DNA of 64,000 bases from NCBI GenBank assembly GCA_026826555.1, contig JAKSZT010020895.1:386053-450052 (forward strand). The letters run 5' to 3'. The notes under the pieces are model-generated. The model saw nothing but the letters and a program-made list of their open reading frames with translations. It ran no database searches and had not been told where the DNA came from. Below are positions 12,348 through 23,314 of this stretch, in pieces. A program made the translations under genes and the position numbers. The stretch's first letter is position 1. Each line of letters opens with the position of its first letter. Origin of the DNA: Tolypeutes matacus (lineage: Eukaryota; Chordata; Mammalia; Cingulata; Chlamyphoridae).

Positions 12348-12635
12348 CATTGTAACCCTTCTGTGATCCAAATCCTCCATGAACATTTAGTCCATAAAAT
12401 AATCAAATACACTTACTAGGAAAAAGAAACAAGTGTGATAAGCTTACATGCAAGAGACAAACATAAGGAAACTCAGGGGGACAAAACAAAAAAGTTATAG
12501 AAAAAAAGGAAAGGAGAAAAAAAAAACAAATAATCAAACAAAGAACAAATCCTTTATTGGAGGTAAAGCCACTCGTGTAATTTCAAATTTATATAACCTT
12601 TTATTTCTAGAATTTAATTAAATCACAAAAGTGAA

Positions 12636-13577
12636 ATGAAGAACCATACCAAGCAGATAGAGTTTATCCTACTGGGACTGACAGAGAACTCTCAATTACA
12701 GATGGTAATCTTTTTGTTTCTATTTCTAAATTACTTGTTGAGCATGACAGAGAACATAACCATCATTGCTCTCACTCTATTGGATTCCCATCTAAAGACC
12801 CCAATATATTTCTTCCTTTGTAATTTTTCTTTCCTAGAAATCTCATTCACAACTGCTTGCATACCCAGATTCTTAGTCATCATTGTTACCAGGAAAAAGA
12901 CCATTTCCTGTAACGTGTATCTCAGTTGTATTTTTTTTTTTTCATCTTACTTGGGGGTACAGAATTTTACCTTCTGGCTGCTATGTCCTAAGACTGCTAT
13001 GTTGCCATCTGTAAATCTTTGCATTATGCATCCATCATGAGCAGAAGATTTTGTCACCAGATTGTACTCAGCTCCTGGGTAACTGGTTTCCTGGTCATTT
13101 TCCCTCCATTGATTTTTGGTCTTAACCTGGATTTCTGTGCTTCAAATACCATTGATCATTTTATTTTTGACATTTCTCCTATCCTACAACTTTCTTGCTT
13201 AGACACATGTGTACTAGAATTGATTGCATTTTTATTAGCTGTGATAACCCTTCCCTTATTGTCACATTGTCATTAGTAATCCTATTAGTACTTCCATATC
13301 ATCAAGACAATTCTAAAATTCTCTTCAGCTCAACAAAAGAAAAAAGCATTTTCCACGTGCTCGTCTCACAAGATTGTTGTCTCTATCCCTTATGGAAGTT
13401 GTATTTTCATCTATATAAAGCCATTAGCAAATTGAGAGTTACTTTAAGTAAAAGAGTAGCTGTGCTCATACTTCAGTTGCACCTTTGTGGAATCCATTCA
13501 TTTATACTTTGAGAAACCAGCAAGTTCAAAAAGCCTTGCAAATTGTAAAAAAGATATTTTCTCCTTCAGAAAAATAA
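12636..13577 (+). pseudogene. olfactory receptor pseudogene, OR6C-like (copy A)
   Basis: Remnant of a single-exon, seven-transmembrane odorant receptor. It starts at ATG 12636 with an N-glycosylation motif (MKNHTKQI) and the OR hallmark FILLGLT, and ends at TAA 13575-13577. TM1 and TM2 are readable (KTPIYFFL). Breaks: a frameshift in the T run at 12931-12942 in TM3; a stop at 12989-12991 inside the MAYDRY-type motif, whose Arg position reads Cys; and a small insertion-type frameshift at about 13248-13256 in TM5, with scattered further damage. The C-terminal signature PFIYTLRN is still readable. It is closest to the pseudogene at 45440-46340. Assignment to OR6C rests on the N-terminal and TM2 pattern by eye. 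Confidence 0.8.
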
Positions 13578-15548
13578 GACTCTTTATTGAAATAATTGAC
13601 ATGAATGCATAAAAGGAACATTGAACGAAATTAATTTGACTCTTTTAGTTCAAGTATTCATATCTAATAATTTCCTAGGTGACTTCATCTTGCCTGAATT
13701 TAAAAACTATTTCCATTCTATCAATTCTGAATTTAACTTTGTTATTCCATATGAAAGACTCCCTGATTTAGAAATTAAAAATTATAAAAATTATCTCTAA
13801 GGAAGGTATTTTAGGATAAAATTAATAAAGGATTTTGATTGTATTATAGAATATAAATCTTTGGGGAGCACATAAATTTTTTAATAAATAATTTAAATAA
13901 TTGTATGCAATTTTATTTAAAGCCATGTTCTTGAAAAGTATCAGATAAATTGAATTTTGTCATTGTTATATATGCTTAAAATGTTCCAAGTGAACTTTCT
14001 CTTTAAAAGAATAATGTACAGATTTATTTTGTAGACTAATTATTTCTAATGTCAATTGTCAACATAGGAAAGCTATGTTGTTAATTGTTGCACTTGTCTT
14101 TTTTCACTATGTATAAGTTTAATTAGTAAATTATATTGAATATGAATGTATTAAAATTTAAATACACTAATTTAAAAATAAAAATTATATTTTATTTCCT
14201 TAAAAGTAAGAGTATTAATCTAATATGAGTTTTACTCTTAAATGTCAGTTTTTAGAACAAATAGATTCCATAACTTTAAAATTTTTCCTGTTGAATAAAT
14301 CATTTTAACAATTCATTTTGTATCATGGTGCTGATTAAGCTACCAGAGCAAGGATATCTTCCATTCATTGTAGTAGTATTAGGGTTTGGCTGTGCCTATA
14401 GATAACATGCATTTCTCTAGTCAATGTTCTTGATACTATTTGCCTATGAATCTTATGATCAATGGGATAGTAAACATGAATAGTTCAATGAAAATGTAAT
14501 ACCAGATTATTGGTGGACTCTTTGATCTTCAAGCTAAATTACAAGTGAAGGAGCTTCTGGAAAGTAAATGCAAAGTTAATAAGTCAATATATTTCTAATA
14601 ATATCAAAACAATGGTCTTGCTGCCAGTCTGCCTAGAATAATTTGAGAAGCTAAATATATAAGTTAGTGTGCTAGATAAACTTCCAGTATATTTTCTTTA
14701 TCTATTGAATAAGAAATAAAGCAACATGTTCCATCCTCCAACATCACCTCTGTGGAAGAAAGCATTTCCTTAAATGGCTACAATAAAACAGTCTTTCCCA
14801 TCCAACATAATCTTAACATATGATGTTGATACTCCTTTCAAGAATAAGAGGGGCAAAGTTTCATTCTCTTGAATTTGAGCAGAAGATAATAATTACCTCA
14901 ACTAGCATAGTATGGAAGAAAACTGTTATATGATTCCAAGTTTCCATTATAGCTTTTTCTATTTGGTTAAATTTAACCTTGAAATTCAGCCAACTTGTTG
15001 TTAAAAAAACAGAAAGCCAGATTCAACTTCCATACACTTTAGGAAAGATGCCATCAGATGGTTCCAAATCCAGTCTTCGTGTTTTCCATGTGAGGCTCTA
15101 AACATAATAGAGCAGAAAGGATCTGTTCTACTCTTTGTATAGATTCCTTACATCAGAATCTGTTAATCCAGTAAATGGTTGCTTTAGACCAAAAAACATT
15201 GAGGTAGATTTTAAAGCAACTATTTTAATCTGAATAACAACCAATTTCTCTTCATTTTGTCCACAGAAATTTCATGTATTAATGTTTTATAATAGAAATG
15301 TGAAGGTCTCCTTCGATAGTGGTGCTTAATATTGACCATAGTTTTTCTAGAGATATCAAAAGTAATCCACAACTCAGAATAGAAACTTGCAATTGATGTG
15401 TGAATCTTGACAGTAAAGAGGGATGCAGGTTCCTTCAATATATTCATTTGTCAAAACCCACCAAATTGGCTCATAATATTTGTGCATTTCTTCAGATGTA
15501 AATTCTATGTAAAACTGTAAACAATAATTGAATTTTGCTTGTTATGTT
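13578..15548. other. intergenic, shared with copy B
   Basis: No gene seen. It aligns with 46341-47837 and 51656-52419. The alignment breaks at about 14866, where copy B has its 3.8-kb L1 cluster. The end of this stretch is the ERV target site. Confidence 0.7.
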
Positions 15549-15553
15549 CACTT
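15549..15553. repeat. ERV target-site duplication, left copy
   Basis: 'cactt' directly before the 5' LTR, repeated at 23826-23830. The paralogous empty site at 52420-52424 has it once. Confidence 0.85.
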
Positions 15554-15802
15554 TGTTGGCAATGCTGGCTTCTCCAACCCTCTAATATGCCTATTCCCCC
15601 AGCAACCCAGCCACCTATCCCTTTACACTATTCATTTTTAAACTCACCAATCCCCTGCCGCCACACCCTCTTGTAACATATATAAGACCAAAAGCTTCCT
15701 CATTAAACGGACTTGCTTCACCGAACCTGTCTCCGCAGTTTTCATTTTCAACTGCGCCGTCCTCCACACCCGTGAACCCCACGAAGCCCCGCAGAGGCTT
15801 CA
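15554..15802 (+). repeat. 5' LTR
   Basis: It begins TGTTGG and ends TTCA, giving the canonical TG...CA. A TATA-like box lies at 15678-15686 (atatataag) and an ATTAAA polyadenylation signal at 15702-15707. At 249 bp it is short for a class II LTR. It differs from the 3' LTR at 7 positions with no gaps. Confidence 0.93.
15678..15686 (+). promoter_or_regulatory. LTR TATA box
   Basis: 'atatataag', present at the same place in the 3' LTR (23701-23709 region). It sits about 16 bases before the ATTAAA signal, leaving little room for R and U5, as in other short LTRs. Confidence 0.65.
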
Positions 15803-15804
15803 AT

Positions 15805-15822
15805 TGGCGCCCAATGTGGGGC
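15805..15822 (+). promoter_or_regulatory. primer binding site, tRNA-Lys type
   Basis: 'tggcgcccaatgtggggc' starts two bases after the 5' LTR. It resembles the tRNA-Lys1,2-type site used by type-D betaretroviruses, with an apparent single difference (aat for aac). This supports class II ancestry for the replication machinery. Confidence 0.8.
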
Positions 15823-15854
15823 ACGGTCGTCTGCCGCTGGCCGGTAACCTCTGT

Positions 15855-15866
15855 GAACGGGTAAGG
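15855..15866 (+). promoter_or_regulatory. candidate major splice donor
   Basis: 'gaacgg|gtaagg' with the cut at 15860/15861 is a near-consensus donor in the untranslated leader, where retroviral env mRNA is normally spliced. It is paired below with an acceptor at 20900. Confidence 0.55.
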
Positions 15867-16163
15867 ACTACGTCTGCCTTGTTCCATAACTTGGCAGACC
15901 CCTATTCCCTTCGGTACCTCTCTCTCCTGAGATTCGGCTTCTTTGCCCCCGGGGTACCCCCTCCCTTTTCTTCCCCATGAGCTTTAGCCACTTTGTCCCC
16001 TGGTTCCCTTTCTTTTTCCTCCTTCCATTTATCTTGCTCTTTTCTCTTAGCCTCCTCTACCATTTTTGTCCCCAACTCTCCTCTTCCCTCGTTCCACCGA
16101 TTGTTCTCTGCCTCTTCCTCTTCTCTCTCGTCATTCTCTGTATTCTAATCTTGTCTCTAGACC

Positions 16164-17972
16164 ATGGGGGCCTCCTTCTTTTCTCGCCAAGCCCCTCAGG
16201 TTAGGGCTCTCACCAGCCTTCTCGCATGTCACCAGTGCAAGGTTTCAGCAAAACAACTTCAAAATTACTGGGACCTCCTTCTCCCCTTCAACCCCTGGCT
16301 TCTCACAGCTAATCTTTGGGATCCCGATACCTACCGCTTGCTCATCGACAGAGTAACTTCTTCCATGGAGCATGAGAATAAACGCCTCCCCCCCCCCGCC
16401 TCATTCCTACGCTTATTACCATCCGCTTCTGCCTACTCGGCGCCAAGCCTCTAGAGGTCTCCCTTTCAGAGCCCTCCTCTTCTGTGGAGGACTGTGAGAA
16501 CTCTAACACTCTAGTCTTCCAGCTTAACAACCTTTTGGAAGACTCCGATACTGCTTCCAAACCCCTAACAAAAACCGCTAAAAACCACGCTCAAAATGGC
16601 GCACTTCCGCCTTCTTCACCACCTGAAAAGCGGAACCTTCTATATCCGGAACTCCCCTCCTCCGCTGAGGGCAGAGCTATACTTCCTCTTAGCCCCGCCA
16701 GTCACCCAGTTAACACAACACTTCCTGCCAAACTTCCTCACTCCCCTGCTCCCTCACCCCCTCTGTCACACCCCCGCCCCTTTCTCTCCCCAGCGGACTT
16801 GGTACCTCTGCCCCAGCCGCTTCCTATCCGCTTTCTACTTCGGCTCTCAATGCCAACACCGTGATCTCCCCAGAGGCAGCTGCGGCTGTCCTGCAACAGC
16901 CCCACTGTCTCCCCTGCACCCGCAACAATGTTACAACTGTCGCTCAGGTTACTCCGGCAACGTTCCTCTGCCGTTTGGTCATGCTCCTCTCCCTGGTTGT
17001 TTCTGCCCCGCTCCCTCGCTTTTCCCCTTCAACCTTGCACCCAACCCTCAGCGTCCTCTTCCGTGGTACCCCTACAACCCTTCCGAGCTCAAGCGTCTCT
17101 GTGAGGCGGTCAAGGAGGACGGCTTAGGGAGTCCCTTTGCGCAGCAGCTCCTCACTGATATCTCACTTAACATTAACCTTCCTTATGATTGGCAAGCGGT
17201 CGCACGGGCCATTCTCATCCCAGGCCAGTACATCAACTGGTGCGCCCATTTTCAGGACGAGGCAGAACAGCAACAAAGGGCCAACCAGGCACAGGGAATT
17301 AACTACCCTCTAGACGCTTTTACAGGCAGCGGAGGCTATGCCAACCCAGCGTCCTATACTGGGGCTAACGCCTTCTTCTGGGACCAACTCTGGGGCGTCA
17401 CCATGTGCGCCTTTGGTAATTGCTCTGCCATTAAAACAGATACCTTTACCAAGCTCATGCAAAACAAGGATGAGGACTTCTCCTCCTTTGTCTCTAGGGT
17501 CCAGGAAGCCTGTGCTCGTAAAGTCAGTAATGAGCGGGCCCAGATGACCCTAGCCTGAGAACTTATTCTTGAGGGCGCTAATACAGTCTGTAGACAAGCC
17601 ATCGCCTCCAAAAGACAGGGTACTATCCATGACTGGATCCTGGCCTGTAAAGACCTCGACCAAACGTCCCATAATCTGGCCACTAGTTTCGCTTCTGCTC
17701 TAGTCTTGGCTGCAGGACCATGCTTTCACTGTGGGGAAGAGGGACACTTTGCCCGTGAATGCCCTTGCCCTAGCAAAGGCATTAAACTTCCTGGCAAACC
17801 ATCAGCGCCCAAAAGGCCATCCAGGCCACCCACTCCGTGCCCAAAATGCAAAAAGGGATATCACTGGGCAAGAGATTGCCGCTCTACATCCGTTATTAAT
17901 GGCAAGCCTTTAAACTCCGCAGGGGGCAAGTCTCAGCCCCACTCCCAAGAGACCCGGCCTCCAAGGCCATAA
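16164..17972 (+). pseudogene. gag: ERV gag (broken): matrix, proline-rich region, capsid, nucleocapsid
   Basis: Gag builds the virion core. The start at 16164 has a strong context (accATGG) and a Gly2 myristoylation-type N-terminus (MGASFFSRQ). Matrix sequence runs to a C10 tract (16388-16397), where the frame is lost. A proline-rich middle region follows with further frame changes. Capsid sequence is readable from about 17060 ('WYPYNPSELKRLCEAVKED'). An in-frame TGA at 17556-17558 interrupts the capsid end. Nucleocapsid has two CX2CX4HX4C knuckles (CFHCGEEGHFAREC near 17721 and CPKCKKGYHWARDC near 17840), the betaretroviral arrangement. The frame stops at 17970-17972. The gene cannot yield a full Gag as read. 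Confidence 0.85.
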
Positions 17973-18337
17973 AATGAACCATTCCTGTCCTCTGAAATCG
18001 CCCCACCTTAACCCTAAAGATCAAAGACGAATGGTATACAGGAGTTCTCGATATTGGGGCAGAGGTCCTGTTTTCCTGAATCCTATGCCCATATAACACC
18101 TACTGAATAGGGTCTGGCCATTGATGGCACCACTGCAAAAGGAGCTTCTCTCCAGTCCACCCTTCTTGTCCCGTGGCAGGACGAGGAGGGACACTCTGGT
18201 GTTTTTTGTCCTCTCTTTGTCCCCCATCTTACCACCATCCTCTGGAGCAGAGACATATTAGAGCAAATGGGAGCAACCCTCTCCTCTGGCAGCACTGATA
18301 ACCCTGCTGCCTGCCCTATCTCCCTTGTTCAGGTTAC
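17973..18337 (+). pseudogene. pro: ERV protease (broken), no dUTPase
   Basis: Aspartic protease remnant that would process Gag and Pol. The active-site region reads LDIGAE at about 18047-18064, where the family has Asp-Thr/Ser-Gly, so the middle residue is Ile. A TGA follows at 18077-18079 and the frame changes before 18111. Flap-like and C-terminal sequence (GTTAKGAS, then SRDILEQMG) is readable to about 18285. The active-site frame is offset by -1 from gag, as expected for ribosomal frameshifting in betaretroviruses. Only about 160 bases separate the second zinc knuckle from the active site, which leaves no room for the dUTPase domain usual at the start of betaretroviral pro. Confidence 0.7.
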
Positions 18338-21043
18338 TTGCCCACCTCCAAGGTGTTCCCCCCAAACATACAGGCCGTTGCTCGATTAGCTCCGCCTACG
18401 CCCATTCCTCTTATCTGGGACACAGAGGAACCTGTTTGTGTTAAGCAATGGCCTCTACCGTCCCATAAATTAACAGCTTTACATGAATTAGTAAAAGAAC
18501 AGTTACAACTTGGGCACATAGAAAAAAGTTACAGCCCTTGGAACTCCCCTGTTTTTGTAATTCAAAAAAGGGGTAAAAATACCTTCCGTCTTCTCCATGA
18601 CTTGAGAACAATAAATGTCCACATCAAACCCATGGGTTCACCCCAGCCAGGCCTCCCTCATCCATCCGCAGTGCCCTTGGATTACTCCCTGGTCGTACTG
18701 GATATAAAAGATTGCTTCTTCTCCATTCCCTTGCATGACACAGACAAGGAAAAATTCGTGTTCTCAGTCCCCCAAATTAACCACCAAGGGGCCAATGAAT
18801 GCTATCAGTGGAAATACTCCCACAAGGCATGAAAAACAGCCCTGCTATTTGCCAGATCTATGTCAACTTCGCAATTCAGCCTCTCAGACACAGGTTCCTT
18901 GTCCTTCATTATATGGATGATGTTCTCTTAGCCCATGAAAATGCTCAAACTCTATCAGAGGGCTTTCAAGAATTAATTCACAACCTCAAACTTATTGGGC
19001 TAACAGTTAATCCAGATAAGGTGCAACACCACGCTCCTTTTACATTTCTGGGCTACAAAATAACTGAACAAATTCAGCCCATTCCTTTACAAATTCACTG
19101 CCCTAATAAAATGACCTTGACGGAGCTGCAGACCTTATGCGGACAAATTAATTGGATGAGGCCCACTCTCCCTATTACCACAGCGGAGCTACAGCCCCTG
19201 TTCAAACTACTAGAAACCAAGGGTAGCATAGCTGCGGTGGCCACTAGAATTATAAAAATCACCCCTGCAGCAAAGGCAGTTGTCAATAAAGTCTCTCAAC
19301 AAATAAATGGAGTAGCAAACAAGTGACATGTCCCTACAAAGCCCACACAAGCCCTAGTTCTTTTAACTAAAGGAACCCCCACAGGAGCTTTGTGGCAAGA
19401 AGGACCTTTGCTGTGGTCACATCTAGCTAAATCCTGCAATTCCAAAATATTTCCTTTAGTATCTGCGGTTGTTCAGCTAGCGCAAACCTTAGTGCGCCTT
19501 AGTGTCCAAATATATGGAACAGAGCCCAATACCATCATTTGGCCCTTTTCCAAAAGCCAGACCGATTTACTTGCCCAATCTAATGCAGATTTCCAAATAC
19601 TTCTTACAAGTTACACAGGACAGGTAGACAACCACTACCCTAACCACAAGATCTTGCAAGGACTCACACAACTGCACATTGTGTCATCACACCACTCCTT
19701 CCCTTCCTCCACACCATTGCCTAATGCCCACATCATCTTCACTGATGTCTCAAAAAAGGGCTATGGATTTGTCTCCTTCTCCATAGATTCAAACATTCCT
19801 CATGTCCGCATGCTCAGACTCAATAACTTTGTCCAGAGAGGAGAAATTGAAGCCATCATTCTCGCCCTCTCTATATACCCTAACGAACCCATCAATATCT
19901 TCTCTGACAGTACATATGCCTGTCAGGTCCGTAAAGTAATAGCATTCAGCACATTCTTTCCATCAGACTCAGCCCTTGATTGCAGCTTGGCACACCTACA
20001 ACAACTAACTGAACAACGTGTGCAGCCATGGTTTATCACTTACATCCACAGTCACACTGGCCTATTCGGCCCACTTGCAGAAGGCAACGCATTAATTGAT
20101 TCAGCAGTCTCCACACTAACGCTTGCTGTACATAACCAAGACCTAATCACCCAGGCACGGAGTCTACACTCCAGATTCCATTTCTCAGCATCCAGTCTAA
20201 AACATTTATTTCCGGACCTGACCACAGACCTCTGCAAACATCCAGTGCACAGCTGTCGACGCTGTGCCCTCTTTTTACCTCTTGGACCCTTACAACCCCA
20301 GGGCATCAACCCTAGAGGCTTAAAACCCAACTCGCGCTGGCAAATGGACTTTACTCATGTCCCATCCTTTGGTCGACTGAAATATGTACATGTTGTTAAA
20401 GACACTTACTCCAGCCTAGTCAGCGCTGTTGCTCTCCCTGGTGAGCGTGCACGTCACTGCATCCAAGCCATAAGGCGGGCTATCCTCCTTATGGGAGTGC
20501 CCTGGGATCTTAAAACTGACAATGGGCCTGCTTACCATAGCTCTTCATTTCAAGCGTTTCTCAAACTTTACAATATCACACACCATTTTGGCATCCCCTA
20601 CAATCCACAAGGGGCAAGCCATCATAGAAAAAACTAACCATCACTTAAAAACCTTAATACTTAAAGAGAGAGAGGAACACCCCCACAACACCCCAGAAGA
20701 TATCCTTACTACAGTTTTAGTGAAACTCAGTTTACTCACATTTGACAAAAATGGACTGTCCCCCATGCATAAACACTGGGGTGTGTCCTCACTCTCCACC
20801 CCACTACCACTGGTGTATTGGAAGGATCCAGAAACCAACAAGTGGCAAGGTCCTCACCCCCTCCTTTGCCAAGGAAGAGGCTTTGCCTGTGTCTTTCCAG
20901 ACGATGCCCCCCAACCCATATGGATCCCGGGACGCAATGCCCGCCCAGCACCCGCAGGCCCAGCGCCTAACAAGGAGGGAGCGCCAACGATTGCGCCACC
21001 TAACCCATCAGATGGGATGCTTTCCACCCAACCTGCCCAGTAA
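18338..21043 (+). pseudogene. pol: ERV pol (broken): reverse transcriptase, RNase H, integrase
   Basis: RT, RNase H and integrase copy and insert the viral genome. RT motifs are readable: SPWNSPVFVI, RLLHDLRTIN, VLDIKDCFFSIPL, LPQGMKNSP and YMDD (18910-18921). A frameshift lies near 18811-18830 and an in-frame TGA at 19324-19326. RNase H acidic residues appear in IIFTDVSKKG (Asp at 19744-19746), GEIEAI and SDSTYA, with a HTG...D end. Integrase has HX3H and CX2C zinc residues, Asp in WQMDF (20347-20349) and Asp in TDNG (20518-20520). The frame shifts at the G4 run 20611-20614, and the conserved Glu lies just beyond in the other frame. The end overlaps the start of env. Motif style is class II. 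Confidence 0.88.
20881..20900 (+). promoter_or_regulatory. candidate env splice acceptor
   Basis: Pyrimidine-rich 'ctttgcctgtgtctttccag' ends in AG at 20900, three bases before the env ATG at 20904. It is a good acceptor in the position expected for spliced env mRNA. Confidence 0.55.
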
Positions 21044-23064
21044 TCTTGTCACCCTACTAATTCTTCTTCTCTCAGCAGCATGCCTTGCACCTGTCCAGTC
21101 TAACAATAGTCATCAACCCTTTAATTGGACACTGGAAGTCATCGGGCAAAAAACTTCCACCATATACAATGTCACCACTCTTGCCCCGGCATTTACATCC
21201 CATATCTGCAACACTGCAGGCTTCAGCCATGCAGAAACCAAGGCCCCCCAAGGGTCCTGCCAAGGCGTGCCCAACAGGGGATATCTGCGTGGACCTGATG
21301 TAGTACAGATTGACAGCCGTGCGTATGGCAACGTTGGTGCCAACTATCGGGTCTCTGGCTTTTACATCTGCCCTTCTGCCGCCAGAGGTTGTCATGACCC
21401 CTCACATTATTATTGCCCCTCCTGGGGATGTGAAACCATGGCAATACGGCTGGAGCGGTGCTCCAAACAGAGACTCCGACCTTCAGCTCCGCACTGCAAA
21501 TTCATCTCGGTGGGACATAATTACCCTCACCATTAAGGACCACACAAATGCCCGTTGGCTGGAAGGCCGTTCTTATGGTATCCGGTTATATATAGAAGGC
21601 TATGATTGGGGAGGTTTTTTTACCATACTCAAGGCACCTACTGCCAACAGCCCTCCAGTTGCCGTTGGTCCCAACAAGGTCCGCAACCCCCGACCCATTC
21701 CTTCTTCTACAACGAAAAACGCCACCACTCTCCCAGCATATACCACCCTCACCGTCCCTCCTACACCACTGCCCCCCCTAAAAATCCACAACCCCCTCCG
21801 GTCCTTAGTCGAAGCCTCTTTTAACACTCTCAACTCCTCCAATGCCAACTTAACCTCCAGCTGCTGGTTATGTCTCTCCCCTTCGATGCCTCTCTATGAA
21901 GCTGTAGCCTTTAATGCTTCTTTCTTCACAGAATCCAAAGAAGAAAGTCCCTCGAAGTGCTTATGGAACCGCACCGCAAAACTAACATTCCAATCGGTTT
22001 CTCAAAGCGGACTCTGCGTAACAAAAATCGGAGGCACTGTTCTCCAAGCATGCAAACTCTCTGTAGCCAGACAATTACCCCTAACATCACCACAAAATTT
22101 CTCATTCCCACCAATAACACAAACTGGCTTTGTTCCTCTACAGGTCTTAACCCTTGCCTCAATGTCCAAGTTCTCAACTCCACCAATGAAACCTGTGTAC
22201 TTGCTCCCCCGTGTCTTATATCACAGTGATGACTCCTTTTTTGATTCCTGGCAGCGCCACCTCCTGCCAACATACATACAAAGGAGAGAAGTCATTACTG
22301 CTGTTACAATCGCCTCCCTCCTAGGTCTTGTGGGAGCCGGCACCGGGATTGCAGCTCTAGTCCAACAAAACAGTGCCTTTTCTTCCCTTAGGCGGGCCAT
22401 CAACCAAGACATCGCCCATCTTGAAAAGGCCATCAATCACCTAAAGAATTCACTTAATTCCCTTTCCAAGGTAGTCCTGCAAAATCGCAGAGGGCTAGAC
22501 CTTCTCCTGCTTAAAGAAGGAGGCCTCTGTGCTGCACTTAATGAAGAATGCTGTTTTTATGCCAACTACTCTGGTCTAGTTGAAGACAACCTAGCAATAG
22601 TTAGAGAAGGGCTCGAAAAACGAAAAAGGGAAAGAGAAGCCCTAGGAAACCTTTCCTGGGGACTCAATGGCCTCCTTCCATACCTCCTCCCCTTCCTTGG
22701 CCCTCTGATTATTATTCTTCTTGCTCTAGCAATCGGACCATGGGCCGTCAAAAGAATCGTCCAACTCACCAAAGATCACACTGATGCAGTTTTTACATCC
22801 TTTGTCAGGGTCCACTACCAACAACTCGCCACTGCTGAAGACCCTCCAATCCCCGTCTCCGCCCCCCTCCTGCTGTTCCTTCCCACAGGTCATCAAAATC
22901 TTCTCACAAGCCATAACACCTCAGAACCCCTCTCCTGGGGACCTCAGGGACTCCTTTCTTACCTTCTTCTCTCTTTTGAAACCGCTCATTACCTTTCTCC
23001 TGTTGCTCTCTTTAGGCCCTTGGGCCATCAAAAAACTCACAAAATTTATAAAAGATCAAGTTAA
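20904..23064 (+). pseudogene. env: ERV envelope, gammaretroviral/type-D kind (broken)
   Basis: Envelope glycoprotein that would bind a receptor and fuse membranes. ATG 20904 lies just after the acceptor and overlaps pol; a second ATG is at 20937. An arginine-rich leader (RLTRRERQRLR, 20964-20996) precedes a hydrophobic signal core ending near residue 66. SU has several N-glycosylation sites and CWLC at 21862-21873. The reading frame breaks near 21437, and the rest continues in another frame from the 21310 open frame. TM shows a hydrophobic fusion-peptide-like stretch at about 22293-22370, an immunosuppressive-type heptad region, CX6CC at 22528-22554 and a membrane anchor at about 22680-22740. 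No standard RX(K/R)R cleavage site is evident before the fusion peptide (it reads QRRE). The last ~75 codons run out of frame through a second anchor copy. Confidence 0.85.
22647..22843 (+). repeat. Env anchor/tail segment, first copy
   Basis: Encodes the membrane anchor and start of the cytoplasmic tail in the main env frame, with landmark GPWAVKRIVQLTKDH and, later, VHYQQLATAED. It is homologous at the protein level to 22925-23128. Confidence 0.75.
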
Positions 23065-23128
23065 CTCTCTCTTTAATAAGACCATCCAGGTCCAGTACCA
23101 ACGAATTCTCACTGCAAAGAAGGCTACC
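22925..23128 (+). pseudogene. second, diverged Env anchor/tail segment
   Basis: In a different frame from the main env reading, this segment encodes another hydrophobic anchor followed by GPWAIKKLTKFIKDQ and VQYQRILTAKKA, colinear with the first copy. The flanking order (PGDLRDSFLTFF before, tail after) also matches. The two copies are clearly diverged, so this is not a fresh tandem duplication. It more likely came from recombination with a related virus, or is an old duplication. The open frame extends to 23314. It is preceded by an acceptor-like 'tgttccttcccacag' ending at 22888. Confidence 0.7.
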
Positions 23129-23314
23129 GTCAACTATTCACCTCCAAAAGAGGCATCGCCAAAGGAATTATTTCAACGCGCACTCATACTCAATGCTCCA
23201 ACCCTTAGCTCCTCCCCTATCCTTTCTTCCCTTCCCTATTCCCCTTCCCAGCTGCCAACTTCAACAAATAACACCTCCATAAAATCATGCCTCGTTAGGC
23301 GCTGGACTGGATAG

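Noticed and set aside
11928..12419. Long open frames on both strands across 11928-12419
   Set aside because: They consist almost entirely of N bases from the assembly gap.
16861..17127. Extra open frames overlapping the gag middle region
   Set aside because: The region is C-rich and low in stops in all frames. Parts may be real gag in a shifted frame, but no separate gene is supported.
21600..22273. Minus-strand open frames opposite env (21600-21848, 21926-22273)
   Set aside because: They are shadows of env coding sequence with no independent features.
20904..23064. Possibility that env is an intact, co-opted syncytin-like gene
   Set aside because: The frame breaks near 21437 between signal/SU and the rest, no standard cleavage site is evident, and the tail runs out of frame. 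There is no support for a preserved function in this copy.
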